This document shows, piece after piece, positions 29,897 through 39,945 of a stretch of 64,000 nucleotides of DNA. Origin of the DNA: Neisseriaceae bacterium PsAf. Lineage in GTDB: Bacteria > Pseudomonadota > Gammaproteobacteria > Burkholderiales > Neisseriaceae. Each line of letters begins with the position of its first letter. Position 1 is the first letter of the stretch. The position numbers and the translations under genes were made by a program. Below the pieces are notes generated by a model. The model had not been told where the DNA came from, did no database searches, and was given only the letters and a program-made list of their open reading frames with translations. The DNA lies in contig WNLJ01000031.1 of NCBI GenBank assembly GCA_017114885.1, positions 1-64,000 on the forward strand. Direction: 5' to 3'.

Positions 29897-30664
29897 TTAA
29901 GACTTAATTTTAAGCCATACAGGTGCATGATCGCTTGGACGTTCTAGACCTCTCATATTGACATCAATACCAAAATCAATAGTATTTTCTAGCAACTCTT
30001 TGGTGATTAGTATATGGTCAATTCTCATTCCTAAGTTCCTTTTAAAGCCATTTAAACGATAGTCCCACCAAGTATACAGTGCCGACTCACTATCTAACGT
30101 CCTTAAGCTGTCATAAAGTCCTAGATCTAATAAATTTTTAAACCATGATCTTTCCTCGCTTGAACAAAGAACTTTCTCATGCCACGCTTTAGGATCATAA
30201 ACATCTAGATCTGTAGGAGCTATGTTAAAATCACCAAGTAATATTAAATTATGTGTTGTTTTTAACTCATTTTCAACCAGTTGCGATAACGCCTGAAACC
30301 ATTCTTTTTTGTAGTCAAACTTAGGACTTCCTATTTTTTCACCATTAACACAATATACATTGATAATACGTATATCATTAATGGTGGTAGTGATAATTCT
30401 TTTTTGTTCATCTTCATAAAAAGGGTTATCCAGTAAGCTGTTATGCATATCTAACCGACTAATAATGGCTACTCCATTATAAGTTTTTTGTCCGTTCCAA
30501 ACGGCCTCATAACCAATATTTTCAAATTCTTCAATAGGAAAAAATTCTGAGGCCAACTTTAATTCTTGTAGAACAAGGACATCCACATCATTATTTTGTA
30601 ACCAAGACAAAACTTGAGGTAATCTTACTTTTAAAGAATTAACATTCCAAGTAGCAATTTTCAC
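29897..30664 (-). CDS. xthA: Exodeoxyribonuclease III
   Basis: The 255-residue protein begins KIATWNVNSLKVRLPQVLSW and has the catalytic LQELKL, LGDFNIAP, MRIDHIL and SDHAPVW motifs of the exonuclease III / AP endonuclease family. It incises abasic sites and trims 3' ends in base-excision repair. The start is GTG at 30664 with AGGAG seven bases upstream. It follows aroC by 15 bp. Confidence 0.95.
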   Translation of the reverse strand: MKIATWNVNSLKVRLPQVLSWLQNNDVDVLVLQELKLASEFFPIEEFENIGYEAVWNGQKTYNGVAIISRLDMHNSLLDNPFYEDEQKRIITTTINDIRIINVYCVNGEKIGSPKFDYKKEWFQALSQLVENELKTTHNLILLGDFNIAPTDLDVYDPKAWHEKVLCSSEERSWFKNLLDLGLYDSLRTLDSESALYTWWDYRLNGFKRNLGMRIDHILITKELLENTIDFGIDVNMRGLERPSDHAPVWLKIKS

Positions 30665-30679
30665 TGCATCACTCCTAGA

Positions 30680-31765
30680 TTAATTGATTGGATTAATAAC
30701 ATCAACATCAGAGCATTGTGCTCTATTAAGAAGGACTTGGTCTATCAGCACTAAAGCCAACATTGCTTCTGCAATTGGTACAGCCCTTAGCCCAACGCAT
30801 GGATCATGACGCCCATGAGTAACTAATTCTACTTCTTCTCCTTCGGTATTTATGGATTCTTTGGGTAAGGCAATACTTGATGTGGGTTTAATAGAAAGAT
30901 GTACTAATATATCTTGTCCTGTACTGATACCACCTAAAATGCCTCCCGAATGATTGCTAAGAAAGCCACTTTTCCTAATTTCATCACCATGGTAACTGCC
31001 TTTTTGTGTTACAACATGAACACCATCTCCAATTTCAACTGCTTTAACAGCATTAATACTCATCATTGCATGGGCAATAACCGCATCTAATTTATCAAAG
31101 ACAGGTTCACCTAAACCAACAGGAACATTTTTAGCAATAACGCTTAATTTTGCACCTATGGAATCAGTAGATTTTCTGATTGAATCGACATATTCTTCAA
31201 TTTCAGATAGTCGTGTTTGATTAGGGACAAAAAATGGATTTTGTGAAATATATTTTGGGTCCTCAAATTTAATTATTTTTTCACCTATTTGAGTTATATA
31301 ACCAATAATGCTCAAATTGTATTTTTGCTTTAACCAAGCTTTGGCAATAGCACCCGCAGCTACACGAGCAACTGTTTCTCTAGCAGAGCTTCTTCCCCCT
31401 CCCCTATAATCTCGAATGCCATATTTCATCCAATAGGTATAATCTGCATGTCCAGGACGGAATTGTGATTTAATCGTACTGTAATCTTTACTTCTCTGAT
31501 CTTGATTAAAGATTATTAGGGCAATCGGTGTTCCAGTAGTTCTACCTTCAAAGGTGCCAGATAAAATTTCCACTTGATCAGGTTCCCTACGCTGAGTAAC
31601 AAATTTAGAAGTTCCTGGTTTCCTTTTATCAAGTTCTTTTTGGATCATGTCTTCATCAATGACTAAACCAGGAGGACAACCATCAATAATACAACCTAAA
31701 GCTTGTCCGTGACTTTCCCCAAAAGTAGTTACTTTAAACAATTGTCCGAAGCTATTACCCGCCAT
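30680..31765 (-). CDS. aroC: Chorismate synthase
   Basis: The 361-residue protein shows the chorismate synthase signatures [18 protein letters not shown] near 16, [20 protein letters not shown] near 105, [18 protein letters not shown], and a late [19 protein letters not shown]. It makes chorismate from EPSP with reduced FMN, the last common step to aromatic amino acids and folate. It is convergent with nothing and divergent from aceE; the 134-bp gap carries both promoters. Confidence 0.97.
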   Translation of the reverse strand: MAGNSFGQLFKVTTFGESHGQALGCIIDGCPPGLVIDEDMIQKELDKRKPGTSKFVTQRREPDQVEILSGTFEGRTTGTPIALIIFNQDQRSKDYSTIKSQFRPGHADYTYWMKYGIRDYRGGGRSSARETVARVAAGAIAKAWLKQKYNLSIIGYITQIGEKIIKFEDPKYISQNPFFVPNQTRLSEIEEYVDSIRKSTDSIGAKLSVIAKNVPVGLGEPVFDKLDAVIAHAMMSINAVKAVEIGDGVHVVTQKGSYHGDEIRKSGFLSNHSGGILGGISTGQDILVHLSIKPTSSIALPKESINTEGEEVELVTHGRHDPCVGLRAVPIAEAMLALVLIDQVLLNRAQCSDVDVINPIN

Positions 31766-31899
31766 AGTTTACTTTCTCTTAACAAAAGATAAGCGTATAG
31801 TTTATCACAATAGATTAATTAAAAAATCAATTAGGAATTAAACTATAAAATATATTGTAGTATCATGACAAGGTAGACTTAAACTTAAGGAGCAAAATA

Positions 31900-34590
31900 A
31901 TGGATAGCAAGGTAGTGGATAATTTAAATCCAAATGATGTTGATCCGATTGAAACCAAAGAATGGCTTGATGCGATAGATTCTATACTTGAAAACGAAGG
32001 TCCTGAAAGGGCCCATTTTATATTAAAACAACTGGTCAAGCATACACGAGAAGCAGGAATTTATTTACCTTTCTCTGCAACAACATCTTATATCAACACC
32101 ATTCCAGCAGGTAAAGGCAAGCGTATCCCAGGAAATCAAGAAATAGAACATAAGATTCGCTCCATTATCCGTTGGAATGCAGCCATGATTGTTTTAAGAG
32201 CGAGTAAAAAAGACCTCGAATTAGGTGGGCATATCGCTTCATTCCAATCAGCTGCAACTCTTTATGAAGTGGGATTTAATCATTTTTGGAAAGCTCAAAA
32301 TGAAAAACAATTAGGTGATTTATTATTTTTACAAGGTCACTCTTCTCCTGGTTTTTATGCGAGAGCTTTTTTAGAAGGCCGTCTAACAGAAGAACAATTG
32401 GATAATTTTAGACAAGAAGTCCATGGGAATGGATTATCTTCTTATCCCCATCCTTGGTTAATGTCTGATTTTTGGCAGTTGCCAACCGTATCTATGGGCT
32501 TAGGACCAATTATGGGAATTTATCAAGCACGACTTTTAAAATATCTAGAATCACGTGGCTTAGTTGAAAACCAAGATCGTAAAGTTTGGGTATTTTGTGG
32601 TGATGGCGAAATGGATGAGCCTGAAAGTCAAGGTGCTATTTCTTTGGCCTCTCGCTATGGTTTAGATAATTTAATCTTTGTAGTCAATTGTAATTTACAA
32701 AGACTTGATGGACCCGTAAGAGGAAATGGGAAAATAATACAAGAATTAGAAGGTAATTTTAGAGGTGCGGGTTGGAATGTCATCAAAGTCATTTGGGGAA
32801 GTCGTTGGGATGGTTTGTTAGCACAAGATACCAACAATCTTTTAAAAAAACGTATGGAAGAATGTGTGGATGGAGATTATCAAACATATAAATCTAAAGA
32901 CGGTGCTTATGTTAGAAAACATTTCTTTGGTGCCTACCCAGAACTGTTGGATTTAGTGGCGGACATGTCCGATGAGGAAATTTGGCGTTTAAATCGTGGA
33001 GGACATGATCCTCATAAGGTTTATGCAGCTTATTATGAAGCTTATAATAATCCAAATGGCAGACCTACTGTTATTTTAGCCAAAACAATTAAGGGTTATG
33101 GTATGGGACTGGCTGGGGAGGGACAAAATACTGCCCACCAAGCTAAAAAAATGGATTTAGAATCCTTAAAACAATTTAGAGATCGTTTTAATATTCCTAT
33201 TACAGACCAGGATATTGAAGAAAATTTACCTTACTACAAACCTGAAAATGATAGTCCAGAAATCCAATACTTGATGGAACGACGAGCTGCTTTAGGAGGT
33301 TTCTTACCTAAAAGAGAACCAAGTCAAGAAAAATTACCTATTCCTGAATTAAAAGCTTTTGATGCCTTATTAAAAGATAGTGGTAAACGTCAATTTTCAA
33401 CAACAATGGCTTTCGTGAGAATACTCAGTATGTTATTGAAAGATAAGAAAATAGGTCAGCGTGTAGTACCTATTGTACCAGATGAGAGCAGAACATTTGG
33501 CATGGAAGGTATGTTTAGGCAATATGGAATTTGGAATTCTAAAGGCCAGACGTATACACCTCCTGATGCTGATGAATTAATGTTTTATAAAGAGTCAAAA
33601 GATGGTCAAATTTTTGAAGAAGGAATTACAGAATCAGGTGCTATGAGTTCTTGGATAGCCGCGGCGACTAGTTATGCGAATAATCAATATCCTTTGATAC
33701 CATTTTATATCTACTATTCTATTTTTGGGTTTCAAAGAATGGGTGATTTAGCATGGGCTGCGGGAGATTTAAGAGCAAGAGGCTTCTTACTAGGTGGTAC
33801 AGCAGGTAGAACCACACTTAACGGCGAAGGACTGCAACACGAAGATGGCCATAGCCAAATACAAGCTGATTTAATTCCTAATTGTATTTCCTATGACCCT
33901 ACTTTTGCTTATGAATTGGCAGTTATTATTCATGACGGCTTAAAACGTATGTATGTTAATCATGAGGATGTATATTATTATATTACTGTGATGAATGAAA
34001 ATTATTCACACCCTGCTCTTCCTGATAAAACTGGCATTGAACAAGAAATATTAAGAGGAATATATTGCTTGATTGATAATAAAGCAGTAGATGATAATAG
34101 CGTTCAATTACTGGGTTCCGGAACAATATTAAATGAAGTAATTGCGGCATCTAAACTTCTTAAAGAAGACTTTGATATTAATTCTAATGTATGGAGTGTC
34201 ACTTCTTTTAATCAGCTATACCGAGATGCTATTGAAATTGAACGAGACAATAGACTACATCCGAAGGAAACACCAAAAACACCTTATGTCTTTGAACAAT
34301 TAAGTGGTTATAAAGGCCCAATCATTGCCGCTACTGATTATGTGCGGGAATATGCTAATAAAATAAAAGGCTTTTTACCAAATTCATACACCGCTTTAGG
34401 GACAGATGGTTTTGGTAGAAGTGATTCTAGAAAAAATCTAAGAGAATTTTTTGAAGTTTCTAGAGAATATATTGCTTTTACTGCTCTTTATGAACTGGCT
34501 AAACAAAATAAAATTGACTACAAACTAGTTGAAAAAGCAATTATTAAATACGATATCAATACCAAAGCAATTCCGAGCTGGAAAGCATAG
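31900..34590 (+). CDS. aceE: Pyruvate dehydrogenase E1 component
   Basis: The 896-residue protein is the long homodimeric-type E1: QGHSSPGFYARAFLEGRL near 147, the thiamine diphosphate motif VFCGDGEMDEPESQGA (GDGE...NCN) near 230, and a late GRSDSRKNLREFFEVS. It decarboxylates pyruvate and passes the acetyl group to lipoyl groups on AceF. AGGAG precedes the ATG. A TATAAAAT-like box lies about 45 bp upstream. aceF follows after 28 bp; the E3 gene lpd is not in the window. Confidence 0.98.
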   Translation: MDSKVVDNLNPNDVDPIETKEWLDAIDSILENEGPERAHFILKQLVKHTREAGIYLPFSATTSYINTIPAGKGKRIPGNQEIEHKIRSIIRWNAAMIVLRASKKDLELGGHIASFQSAATLYEVGFNHFWKAQNEKQLGDLLFLQGHSSPGFYARAFLEGRLTEEQLDNFRQEVHGNGLSSYPHPWLMSDFWQLPTVSMGLGPIMGIYQARLLKYLESRGLVENQDRKVWVFCGDGEMDEPESQGAISLASRYGLDNLIFVVNCNLQRLDGPVRGNGKIIQELEGNFRGAGWNVIKVIWGSRWDGLLAQDTNNLLKKRMEECVDGDYQTYKSKDGAYVRKHFFGAYPELLDLVADMSDEEIWRLNRGGHDPHKVYAAYYEAYNNPNGRPTVILAKTIKGYGMGLAGEGQNTAHQAKKMDLESLKQFRDRFNIPITDQDIEENLPYYKPENDSPEIQYLMERRAALGGFLPKREPSQEKLPIPELKAFDALLKDSGKRQFSTTMAFVRILSMLLKDKKIGQRVVPIVPDESRTFGMEGMFRQYGIWNSKGQTYTPPDADELMFYKESKDGQIFEEGITESGAMSSWIAAATSYANNQYPLIPFYIYYSIFGFQRMGDLAWAAGDLRARGFLLGGTAGRTTLNGEGLQHEDGHSQIQADLIPNCISYDPTFAYELAVIIHDGLKRMYVNHEDVYYYITVMNENYSHPALPDKTGIEQEILRGIYCLIDNKAVDDNSVQLLGSGTILNEVIAASKLLKEDFDINSNVWSVTSFNQLYRDAIEIERDNRLHPKETPKTPYVFEQLSGYKGPIIAATDYVREYANKIKGFLPNSYTALGTDGFGRSDSRKNLREFFEVSREYIAFTALYELAKQNKIDYKLVEKAIIKYDINTKAIPSWKA

Positions 34591-34618
34591 ATATCTATAT
34601 TAAAATAAGGATGTAAAC

Positions 34619-36298
34619 ATGAGTCAAATCGTTACGATATTAGTTCCTGATATAGGAAATTATAAAGATGTAGATGTCATTGATGTCGCTGTTAGTGAAG
34701 GTGATAATATTGAAATTGATGACACGCTGATTACTTTAGAAACTGAAAAAGCAACCATGGATGTCCCTGCTGATAAGGCGGGGAAAATTACTGCAGTAAA
34801 AGTAAAAGTTGGTGATAAAGTTTCAGAAGGTAGTGTGATTGTAGAATTAGAAGCAAAAGAAGAAACGCAAACAAAAGATAGTTCCAAACAAAAAAATGAT
34901 GAAGAAGCAATTAAAGACAAGGCTTCTACTTCTAATTCAACCAATGCAGAACAACAAAGTTCTCAGGCAAAAGAAATAGCCGAAATCCTAGTTCCTGATA
35001 TTGGTAACTTTAAAGACGTGGATGTCATTGATGTTCCAATTTCAGTAGGAGATAAGGTTGAAGTAGATGATACTCTGATGACTTTAGAAACAGAAAAAGC
35101 AACCATGGATGTTCCTGCGGACAAAGCAGGAGTGATAACAGAAATCAAAGTCAAAGTTGGTGATAAAGTATCTGAGGGTGATTTAATTTTAAAACTAGAA
35201 GTTGATTCCTCAAACTCTAGAAATAAGGAAGGTAAAGAAGATGAGGAAAATAATAACACCGAACAAAAGACTGGTTCTGAAGTTCAAACTTTAGTGGCTG
35301 AATATGATACCCCTAGTCCTGCACCTACACCTACTACATCCACTTCATCAACACCAGGCATATTAAATCAAAATACTGATGAAGAACATCTAAGAAGAGC
35401 ACACGCTGGCCCTGCTGTAAGAAAGTTGGCAAGAGAACTCGGTGTAGATTTATTGCAAGTACAAGGAACAGCACCTCATAATCGTGTTGTTAAAGAAGAT
35501 GTACAAAACTATGTCAAACAGCAATTAAAGTCAAACCAAAATTCTGGTTCTCAGCTTGGAAATAATCTTGATTTATTGCCATGGCCTGATATTGATTTTA
35601 GCCAGTTTGGACCAGTAGAAACTCAAGCATTAAGTCGTATTAAAAAAATATCAGGTAAGAATTTAAGTCGAAATTGGGTTATGATTCCTCATGTAACCCA
35701 ACACGATGATGCTGATATGACTGAGTTAGAAGAATTTCGTCAAATTTTAAATAAAGAATGGAAAAAAGAAGAACTAAAGGTATCTCCTTTAGCATTTATT
35801 ATTCAAGCTTCAGTAAAAGCACTGCAAGAGTTTCCTGAGTTTAATTCATCTTTAAAAGGTGAAGAGCTGATTATTAAAAAATATTATCACATTGGTTTTG
35901 CGGCGGACACTCCCAATGGACTAGTAGTCCCCGTGATTAAAGATGTTGATAAAAAAGGATTGAAAGAAATTACTAAAGAATTAAAAGAACTTTCTGAGAA
36001 AGCAAGAGCTGGTAAATTGAGCCCGTTAGAAATGCAAGGTGCCTCATTCACTATTTCAAGTTTAGGAGGCATTGGTGGTACTTATTTTACTCCTATTATC
36101 AATGCACCAGAGGTGGCCATTTTAGGTGTATGCCGTTCTCAAACAAGACCTGTTTGGGATGGAGAAACATTTCAACCACGCTTGATGTGCCCTCTTTCCT
36201 TATCTTATGACCATCGGGTCATTGATGGCGCTCTTGCTTGTCGCTTTATTACTTACTTAGGTAAGGTATTATCAGATTATAAGAGATTGGTATTATAA
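34619..36298 (+). CDS. aceF: Pyruvate dehydrogenase E2 (dihydrolipoyl acetyltransferase)
   Basis: The 559-residue protein has two lipoyl domains, each with ETEKATMDVPADKAG carrying the lipoylated lysine near residues 44 and 160. They are separated by acidic Ser/Thr/Pro-rich linkers. A peripheral subunit-binding domain (AGPAVRKLARELGVDL) near 262 follows, then a catalytic domain ending SYDHRVIDGALACRF with the HxxxDG site. It accepts acetyl from E1 and transfers it to CoA. The two lipoyl domains are nearly identical over long stretches, a recent-looking duplication or gene conversion. A strong terminator follows. Confidence 0.98.
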   Translation: MSQIVTILVPDIGNYKDVDVIDVAVSEGDNIEIDDTLITLETEKATMDVPADKAGKITAVKVKVGDKVSEGSVIVELEAKEETQTKDSSKQKNDEEAIKDKASTSNSTNAEQQSSQAKEIAEILVPDIGNFKDVDVIDVPISVGDKVEVDDTLMTLETEKATMDVPADKAGVITEIKVKVGDKVSEGDLILKLEVDSSNSRNKEGKEDEENNNTEQKTGSEVQTLVAEYDTPSPAPTPTTSTSSTPGILNQNTDEEHLRRAHAGPAVRKLARELGVDLLQVQGTAPHNRVVKEDVQNYVKQQLKSNQNSGSQLGNNLDLLPWPDIDFSQFGPVETQALSRIKKISGKNLSRNWVMIPHVTQHDDADMTELEEFRQILNKEWKKEELKVSPLAFIIQASVKALQEFPEFNSSLKGEELIIKKYYHIGFAADTPNGLVVPVIKDVDKKGLKEITKELKELSEKARAGKLSPLEMQGASFTISSLGGIGGTYFTPIINAPEVAILGVCRSQTRPVWDGETFQPRLMCPLSLSYDHRVIDGALACRFITYLGKVLSDYKRLVL

Positions 36299-36313
36299 CT
36301 AATGCCATAGATA

Positions 36314-36342
36314 AAAAAGACTGAGCTTTGCTCAGTCTTTTT
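36314..36342. terminator. Bidirectional terminator aceF / hsp20
   Basis: A 13-bp perfect stem (AAAAAGACTGAGC with its complement) closes a TTT loop. T-rich sequence follows on the right and an A-rich flank on the left, so it can stop aceF rightward and the minus-strand hsp20 gene leftward. Confidence 0.92.
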
Positions 36343-36369
36343 CTTTTTTACACTTACATTGATTTAATT

Positions 36370-36762
36370 TTATTGAATTTCAATTTTTTTACTTTCTTTG
36401 GCCTTTGAATATTTAGGCAACTCAATTGTTAAAATACCGTCTGCATATTTAGCAGAAACATTCTCTTCGTCAACGTCACGAATTGCAAATTGACGTGATG
36501 CTTTACCATAAGAACGTTCACTGATAATAACATTAGAATTTTCAGATTGTTGTTCTCTTTTTGATTCACGTGACACACTGATGGTTAAAACATCATTATG
36601 AAAATCAACATCAATATCTGATTTTTCAACCCCAGGAATTTCAGCTTCAACTAAATAGCTATTTTCGTTTTCAACAATATCTACTTTAAAATTACTTGCT
36701 GGACTATTGGTTAATCCTAAAAAATCAAATAATTCATTTTTTAATACCAAATCTTTTGCCAT
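36370..36762 (-). CDS. Small heat-shock protein (Hsp20 family)
   Basis: The protein of about 130 residues has an alpha-crystallin domain: FKVDIVENENSYLVEAEIPG, VEKSDIDVDFHNDVLTISVS, then the closing strand ADGILTIELPK. It lacks the IxI tail in typical spacing but ends KKIEIQ. Small heat-shock proteins hold unfolded proteins for refolding. The frame extends four codons upstream to 36774, but the ATG at 36762 is preferred because GGAGG lies within those codons, about seven bases before it. Confidence 0.93.
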   Translation of the reverse strand: MAKDLVLKNELFDFLGLTNSPASNFKVDIVENENSYLVEAEIPGVEKSDIDVDFHNDVLTISVSRESKREQQSENSNVIISERSYGKASRQFAIRDVDEENVSAKYADGILTIELPKYSKAKESKKIEIQ

Positions 36763-36863
36763 AATTTCCTCCAATTTAACATAATATTTAATTAGTAATT
36801 AAATGGGGATAATGAATTTTTTTTCAAGTATTTATTTTAATTTTTAAAATATTTAGATAAAAA

Positions 36864-36889
36864 ATAAGGACTTGTTAACAAGTCCTTAT
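36864..36889 (-). terminator. Terminator of the spy-like gene
   Basis: A perfect 26-bp palindrome (ATAAGGACTTGTT and its complement) ends on the minus strand in TTTTTTAT. It lies about 30 bp past the stop of the Spy-like gene and forms a simple intrinsic terminator. Confidence 0.85.
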
Positions 36890-36919
36890 CTCGTATGAAA
36901 TTAATTGGTTGTTTAACAC

Positions 36920-37324
36920 TTATCTTTCATTCTTATTTTTGTAATAGTTGTGTTTCCCATTTTTATTTTGTGTCCATATTTTTTGTTGTTCTGGGGTAAG
37001 GACATTATAAATCTCATTTTTCATTTTTAGACGATTCAATTGTCTATCAATATTTTGATTCTTTTCTATACACTTTTTTGCCCCTTTTTCATCAAATGTT
37101 TTTGCAGTTACAAATTGGAAACAATTTCCCTTAGTTTGGGCCGCATTCGCATTCATTTGTGCAAAAATATTTTTATACTTTTGTTTAATATTTGATATTT
37201 GTTGCTTTTGTTGTGTTGTTAAATTTAGTTGAGAATGTTGTCCTTTATACTGAGGTCCAGCATAAACAGAATTACCAAACATTAAACTTCCTATTGCCAA
37301 AAAGCTAACTAAATATTTTTTCAT
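36920..37324 (-). CDS. Spy/CpxP-like periplasmic protein
   Basis: The protein of about 134 residues has a signal peptide (KKYLVSFLAIGSLMFGNSVYA) and two LTxxQ motifs, LTTQQ near 36 and LTPEQ near 112, which define the Spy/CpxP family. The rest is helical and Lys/Gln/Asn-rich. Spy is an ATP-independent chaperone of the envelope and CpxP a stress modulator; which role applies is open. Two cysteines in the middle (NCFQF and KKCIEKN) could form a disulfide. The ATG at 37324 has GGAG nine bases upstream. No cpx genes are nearby. Confidence 0.82.
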   Translation of the reverse strand: MKKYLVSFLAIGSLMFGNSVYAGPQYKGQHSQLNLTTQQKQQISNIKQKYKNIFAQMNANAAQTKGNCFQFVTAKTFDEKGAKKCIEKNQNIDRQLNRLKMKNEIYNVLTPEQQKIWTQNKNGKHNYYKNKNER

Positions 37325-37577
37325 AAGCAATTTCTCCTTTATTAATTATATTCATTGATTATCATTCAATGGATTAGATTGACTTTATCAATGAAAAAAA
37401 GTTCCTTTATGCTATCTAACTATATAAATTTATTCACGTTGTTAATTTTAGTGTCTAATTATAAAAAATTTATTTTTATATTTAATAGTTATATAGTTTT
37501 AATTCATAAATCTTTTATTCTTCTGTAAAACATGTTTAATATCACATGAAATACTACATAATATAAGAGGATAAATC

Positions 37578-38132
37578 ATGCAAGTAGTGTCCATTATTGG
37601 CAGTCCTAACGAAATATCAAGATCTGCTAAAATTATCGAATACTCTAATAAGATTCTTAGTAAAAATTCTATTGTTAACCACACTTATTCTATTCGAGAT
37701 TTTCCTGCTGATGATATTTTCTATGCTAATTACAATAATGAAAATATTAATCAATTTTTTACAGATGTTAGTCAATCCCAAGGCGTTGTTATTGCCACAC
37801 CCATTTATAAATCGAGCTTATCTGGTGTATTGAAATCTCTATTAGACTTACTTCCTCAAGATGCTTTCAAAAATAAAACGATACTGCCCTTTGCTAATGC
37901 GGGAAGTGTTGCTCATTTACTTGCTTTAGATTACTCCTTAAAACCCATTTTAAGTTCAATGAAAGCCAGTGAAATTATTAGTGGAGTAATCGCACAAGAT
38001 AAAGAAATTCAATACGATAATCCTAACTATTTTGATGACTCACTAAAAAAAAGAATTGATGAATCATTAAGACAATTTTTACAAACACTACATCGCTCTC
38101 AAGTTTGTGAATTACCCGATTTTGTTATTTAA
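37578..38132 (+). CDS. ssuE: NAD(P)H-dependent FMN reductase
   Basis: The 184-residue flavodoxin-fold protein begins VVSIIGSPNEISRSAKII and has GVVIATPIYKSSLSGVLKSL near 75, as in SsuE and MsuE. It makes reduced FMN, which SsuD-type and SfnG-type monooxygenases use. It is the first gene of the plus-strand ssuE-ssuA-ssuC-ssuB unit, with AGAGGA before the ATG. The facing minus-strand unit holds the matching monooxygenases. Confidence 0.9.
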   Translation: MQVVSIIGSPNEISRSAKIIEYSNKILSKNSIVNHTYSIRDFPADDIFYANYNNENINQFFTDVSQSQGVVIATPIYKSSLSGVLKSLLDLLPQDAFKNKTILPFANAGSVAHLLALDYSLKPILSSMKASEIISGVIAQDKEIQYDNPNYFDDSLKKRIDESLRQFLQTLHRSQVCELPDFVI

Positions 38133-38141
38133 CTAAAAGGA

Positions 38142-39098
38142 ATGACTATGTTTCGTCGATTAGTATTTATTGGTTTACTCGGTGTGTTGTCAATAATAGG
38201 GTTATCTAGTTGTAATAAAAATGATGATAACAATACTAAAACTGTACGTATTGGCTACCAAAAATTTGGACCATTGGTTTATTTAAAAGAAAATCAGATC
38301 TTAGAAAAGGAATTAGCGTCTAAAAATATTCAAGTAAAGTGGAAAGAATTTACTTCTGGACCACCAATGTTAGAAGCATTAAATACAGGTAGCATTGATT
38401 TTGCCAATACAGGTGAGACACCTCCGGTATTCGCTCAGTCTGGAGGGAGTCAGATTGTTTATGTTGCCTATGAACCTGCTTCTCCTCAAGCCGAAGCTAT
38501 ATTGATTCCTTAAAATAGTGATATTAAAACCCTAGCTGATTTAAAAGGTAAAAAAATAGCTGTGACAAAAGGCTCAAGTGCTCATTACACCCTACTAATA
38601 GCACTTAAAAAAGTTAATCTAATATTTAATGATATTACACCTTATTACTTACAACCATCGGAAGCAAGAACAGCATTTGAACGAAAGAAAGTAGATGCAT
38701 GGCCAATTTGGGAACCATTTCGTGCTGGTGCGGAGCTTCAATTAAATGCACATAATCTAATTGATACTACTGGTTTAAAGCCTAACAATCAATTCTATTT
38801 ATCTTCTAAAGATTTTACTGAAAATAAAACTGATATTCTACAAGCTATATTGACCACAATTAAAAAAGCAGATGCAGATATTCAAGATAATCCAGAATTA
38901 TTAGTAAAACCTGTGGCTAAATTAACTCGGCTGCCTGAAGATGTCGTTGCTAAATCAGTTAGTCGTTATCGTTATGGTTTGAGTTATATGAATGAAGAAG
39001 TTTTAAAAGAACAACAAAAAGTAGCTGATATGTTTTTCGCAGAGAAATTAATTCCTAAGCCAATTGATGTTAAAGAAAATGTTTGGTTTCCAAAATGA
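38142..39098 (+). pseudogene. ssuA: ssuA, sulfonate-binding protein cut by in-frame stop
   Basis: The frame of 318 codons is intact except for TAA at 38511-38513, between ...EAILIP and NSDIKTLADLKGKKI. Reading continues in the same frame on both sides, so this is a single nonsense change (AAA, CAA or GAA to TAA fits). The protein would be an SsuA-like binding protein for alkanesulfonates: signal peptide with lipobox SSC, RIGYQKFGPLVYLKE, TGSIDFANTGETPPVFAQ, and DAWPIWEPF. A lipid-anchored form is unusual for a Gram-negative binding protein. The flanking ssuE, ssuC and ssuB frames are intact. A sequencing error is possible but not needed to explain it. Confidence 0.85.
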
Positions 39099-39127
39099 TT
39101 ATGAAAATCTGATGTAAGGATGAAATA

Positions 39128-39916
39128 ATGCTTCAAAAGAAACAATTACTAAACTTACGAGAAAGAGTATTACCATGGATAATCCCAATAGGTTTTCTCA
39201 TAATATGGCAATGTTTGTATTCTTTTCAATTAATCCCTGAAAGCTATTTAAGAAACATTTCTTCTCCTGTTAATGTAGTCAGAAGTGGTATAGAACTCGC
39301 TTCATCAGGAGAATTGTTAAAGCATTTATTGATTAGTGGCAAAAGAGCCATCTTAGGCTTATTGATTGGTGGTGGGATTGGTTTAATGTTTGGCATTATC
39401 ACAGGCATTTCTTCTTTATGCAAACAATTATTTAATTCAAGCTTACAAATGCTACAAACCATTCCGCACCTAGCTTTAATCCCTTTAGTTATTCTTTGGT
39501 TTGGTGTGGACGAAACTTCTAAAATATTTTTAGTCGCATTAGGTACTTTTTTTCCAATCTATCTGAATACTTTTCATGGTATTCGCAATACTGATCCTGA
39601 TTTAATTGAAATGGCTAATAATTATGAACTATCTCAATGGCAAATTTTTAAAGATGTTATTTTGCCCAGTGCGATGCCAAATATTTTAGTAGGATTACGT
39701 TTTGCGCTTGGATTAATGTGGCTAATTTTAATTGTGGCAGAGACCATCGCAGCTAATGAAGGTATTGGTTATCTAGCCATGAATGCTAGAGAATTCTTTC
39801 AAGTGGATATTATTTTATTAACTATTTTAATATATGCATTCTTGGGTGTTAGTGCAGATTATATCACCAAGAGATTAGAGCATCATTTTCTAAGTTGGAA
39901 TGAAGTTTACCAATAA
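39128..39916 (+). CDS. ssuC: Sulfonate ABC transporter permease
   Basis: The 262-residue protein has six hydrophobic helices and the binding-protein-dependent permease loop DLIEMANNYELSQWQIFKDV near 158. A preceding LIPLVILWFGVDETSKIFLV segment is typical of SsuC/TauC permeases. AAGGATGA precedes the ATG. It sits between ssuA and ssuB in an intact frame. Confidence 0.92.
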   Translation: MLQKKQLLNLRERVLPWIIPIGFLIIWQCLYSFQLIPESYLRNISSPVNVVRSGIELASSGELLKHLLISGKRAILGLLIGGGIGLMFGIITGISSLCKQLFNSSLQMLQTIPHLALIPLVILWFGVDETSKIFLVALGTFFPIYLNTFHGIRNTDPDLIEMANNYELSQWQIFKDVILPSAMPNILVGLRFALGLMWLILIVAETIAANEGIGYLAMNAREFFQVDIILLTILIYAFLGVSADYITKRLEHHFLSWNEVYQ

Positions 39917-39945
39917 TAAAAACTAAAATATAGGTAAGTAAGAAC

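Noticed and set aside
34660-35259. Ser/Thr-rich frames antisense to aceF
   Set aside because: Both are shadows of the two lipoyl domains with no ribosome-binding site.
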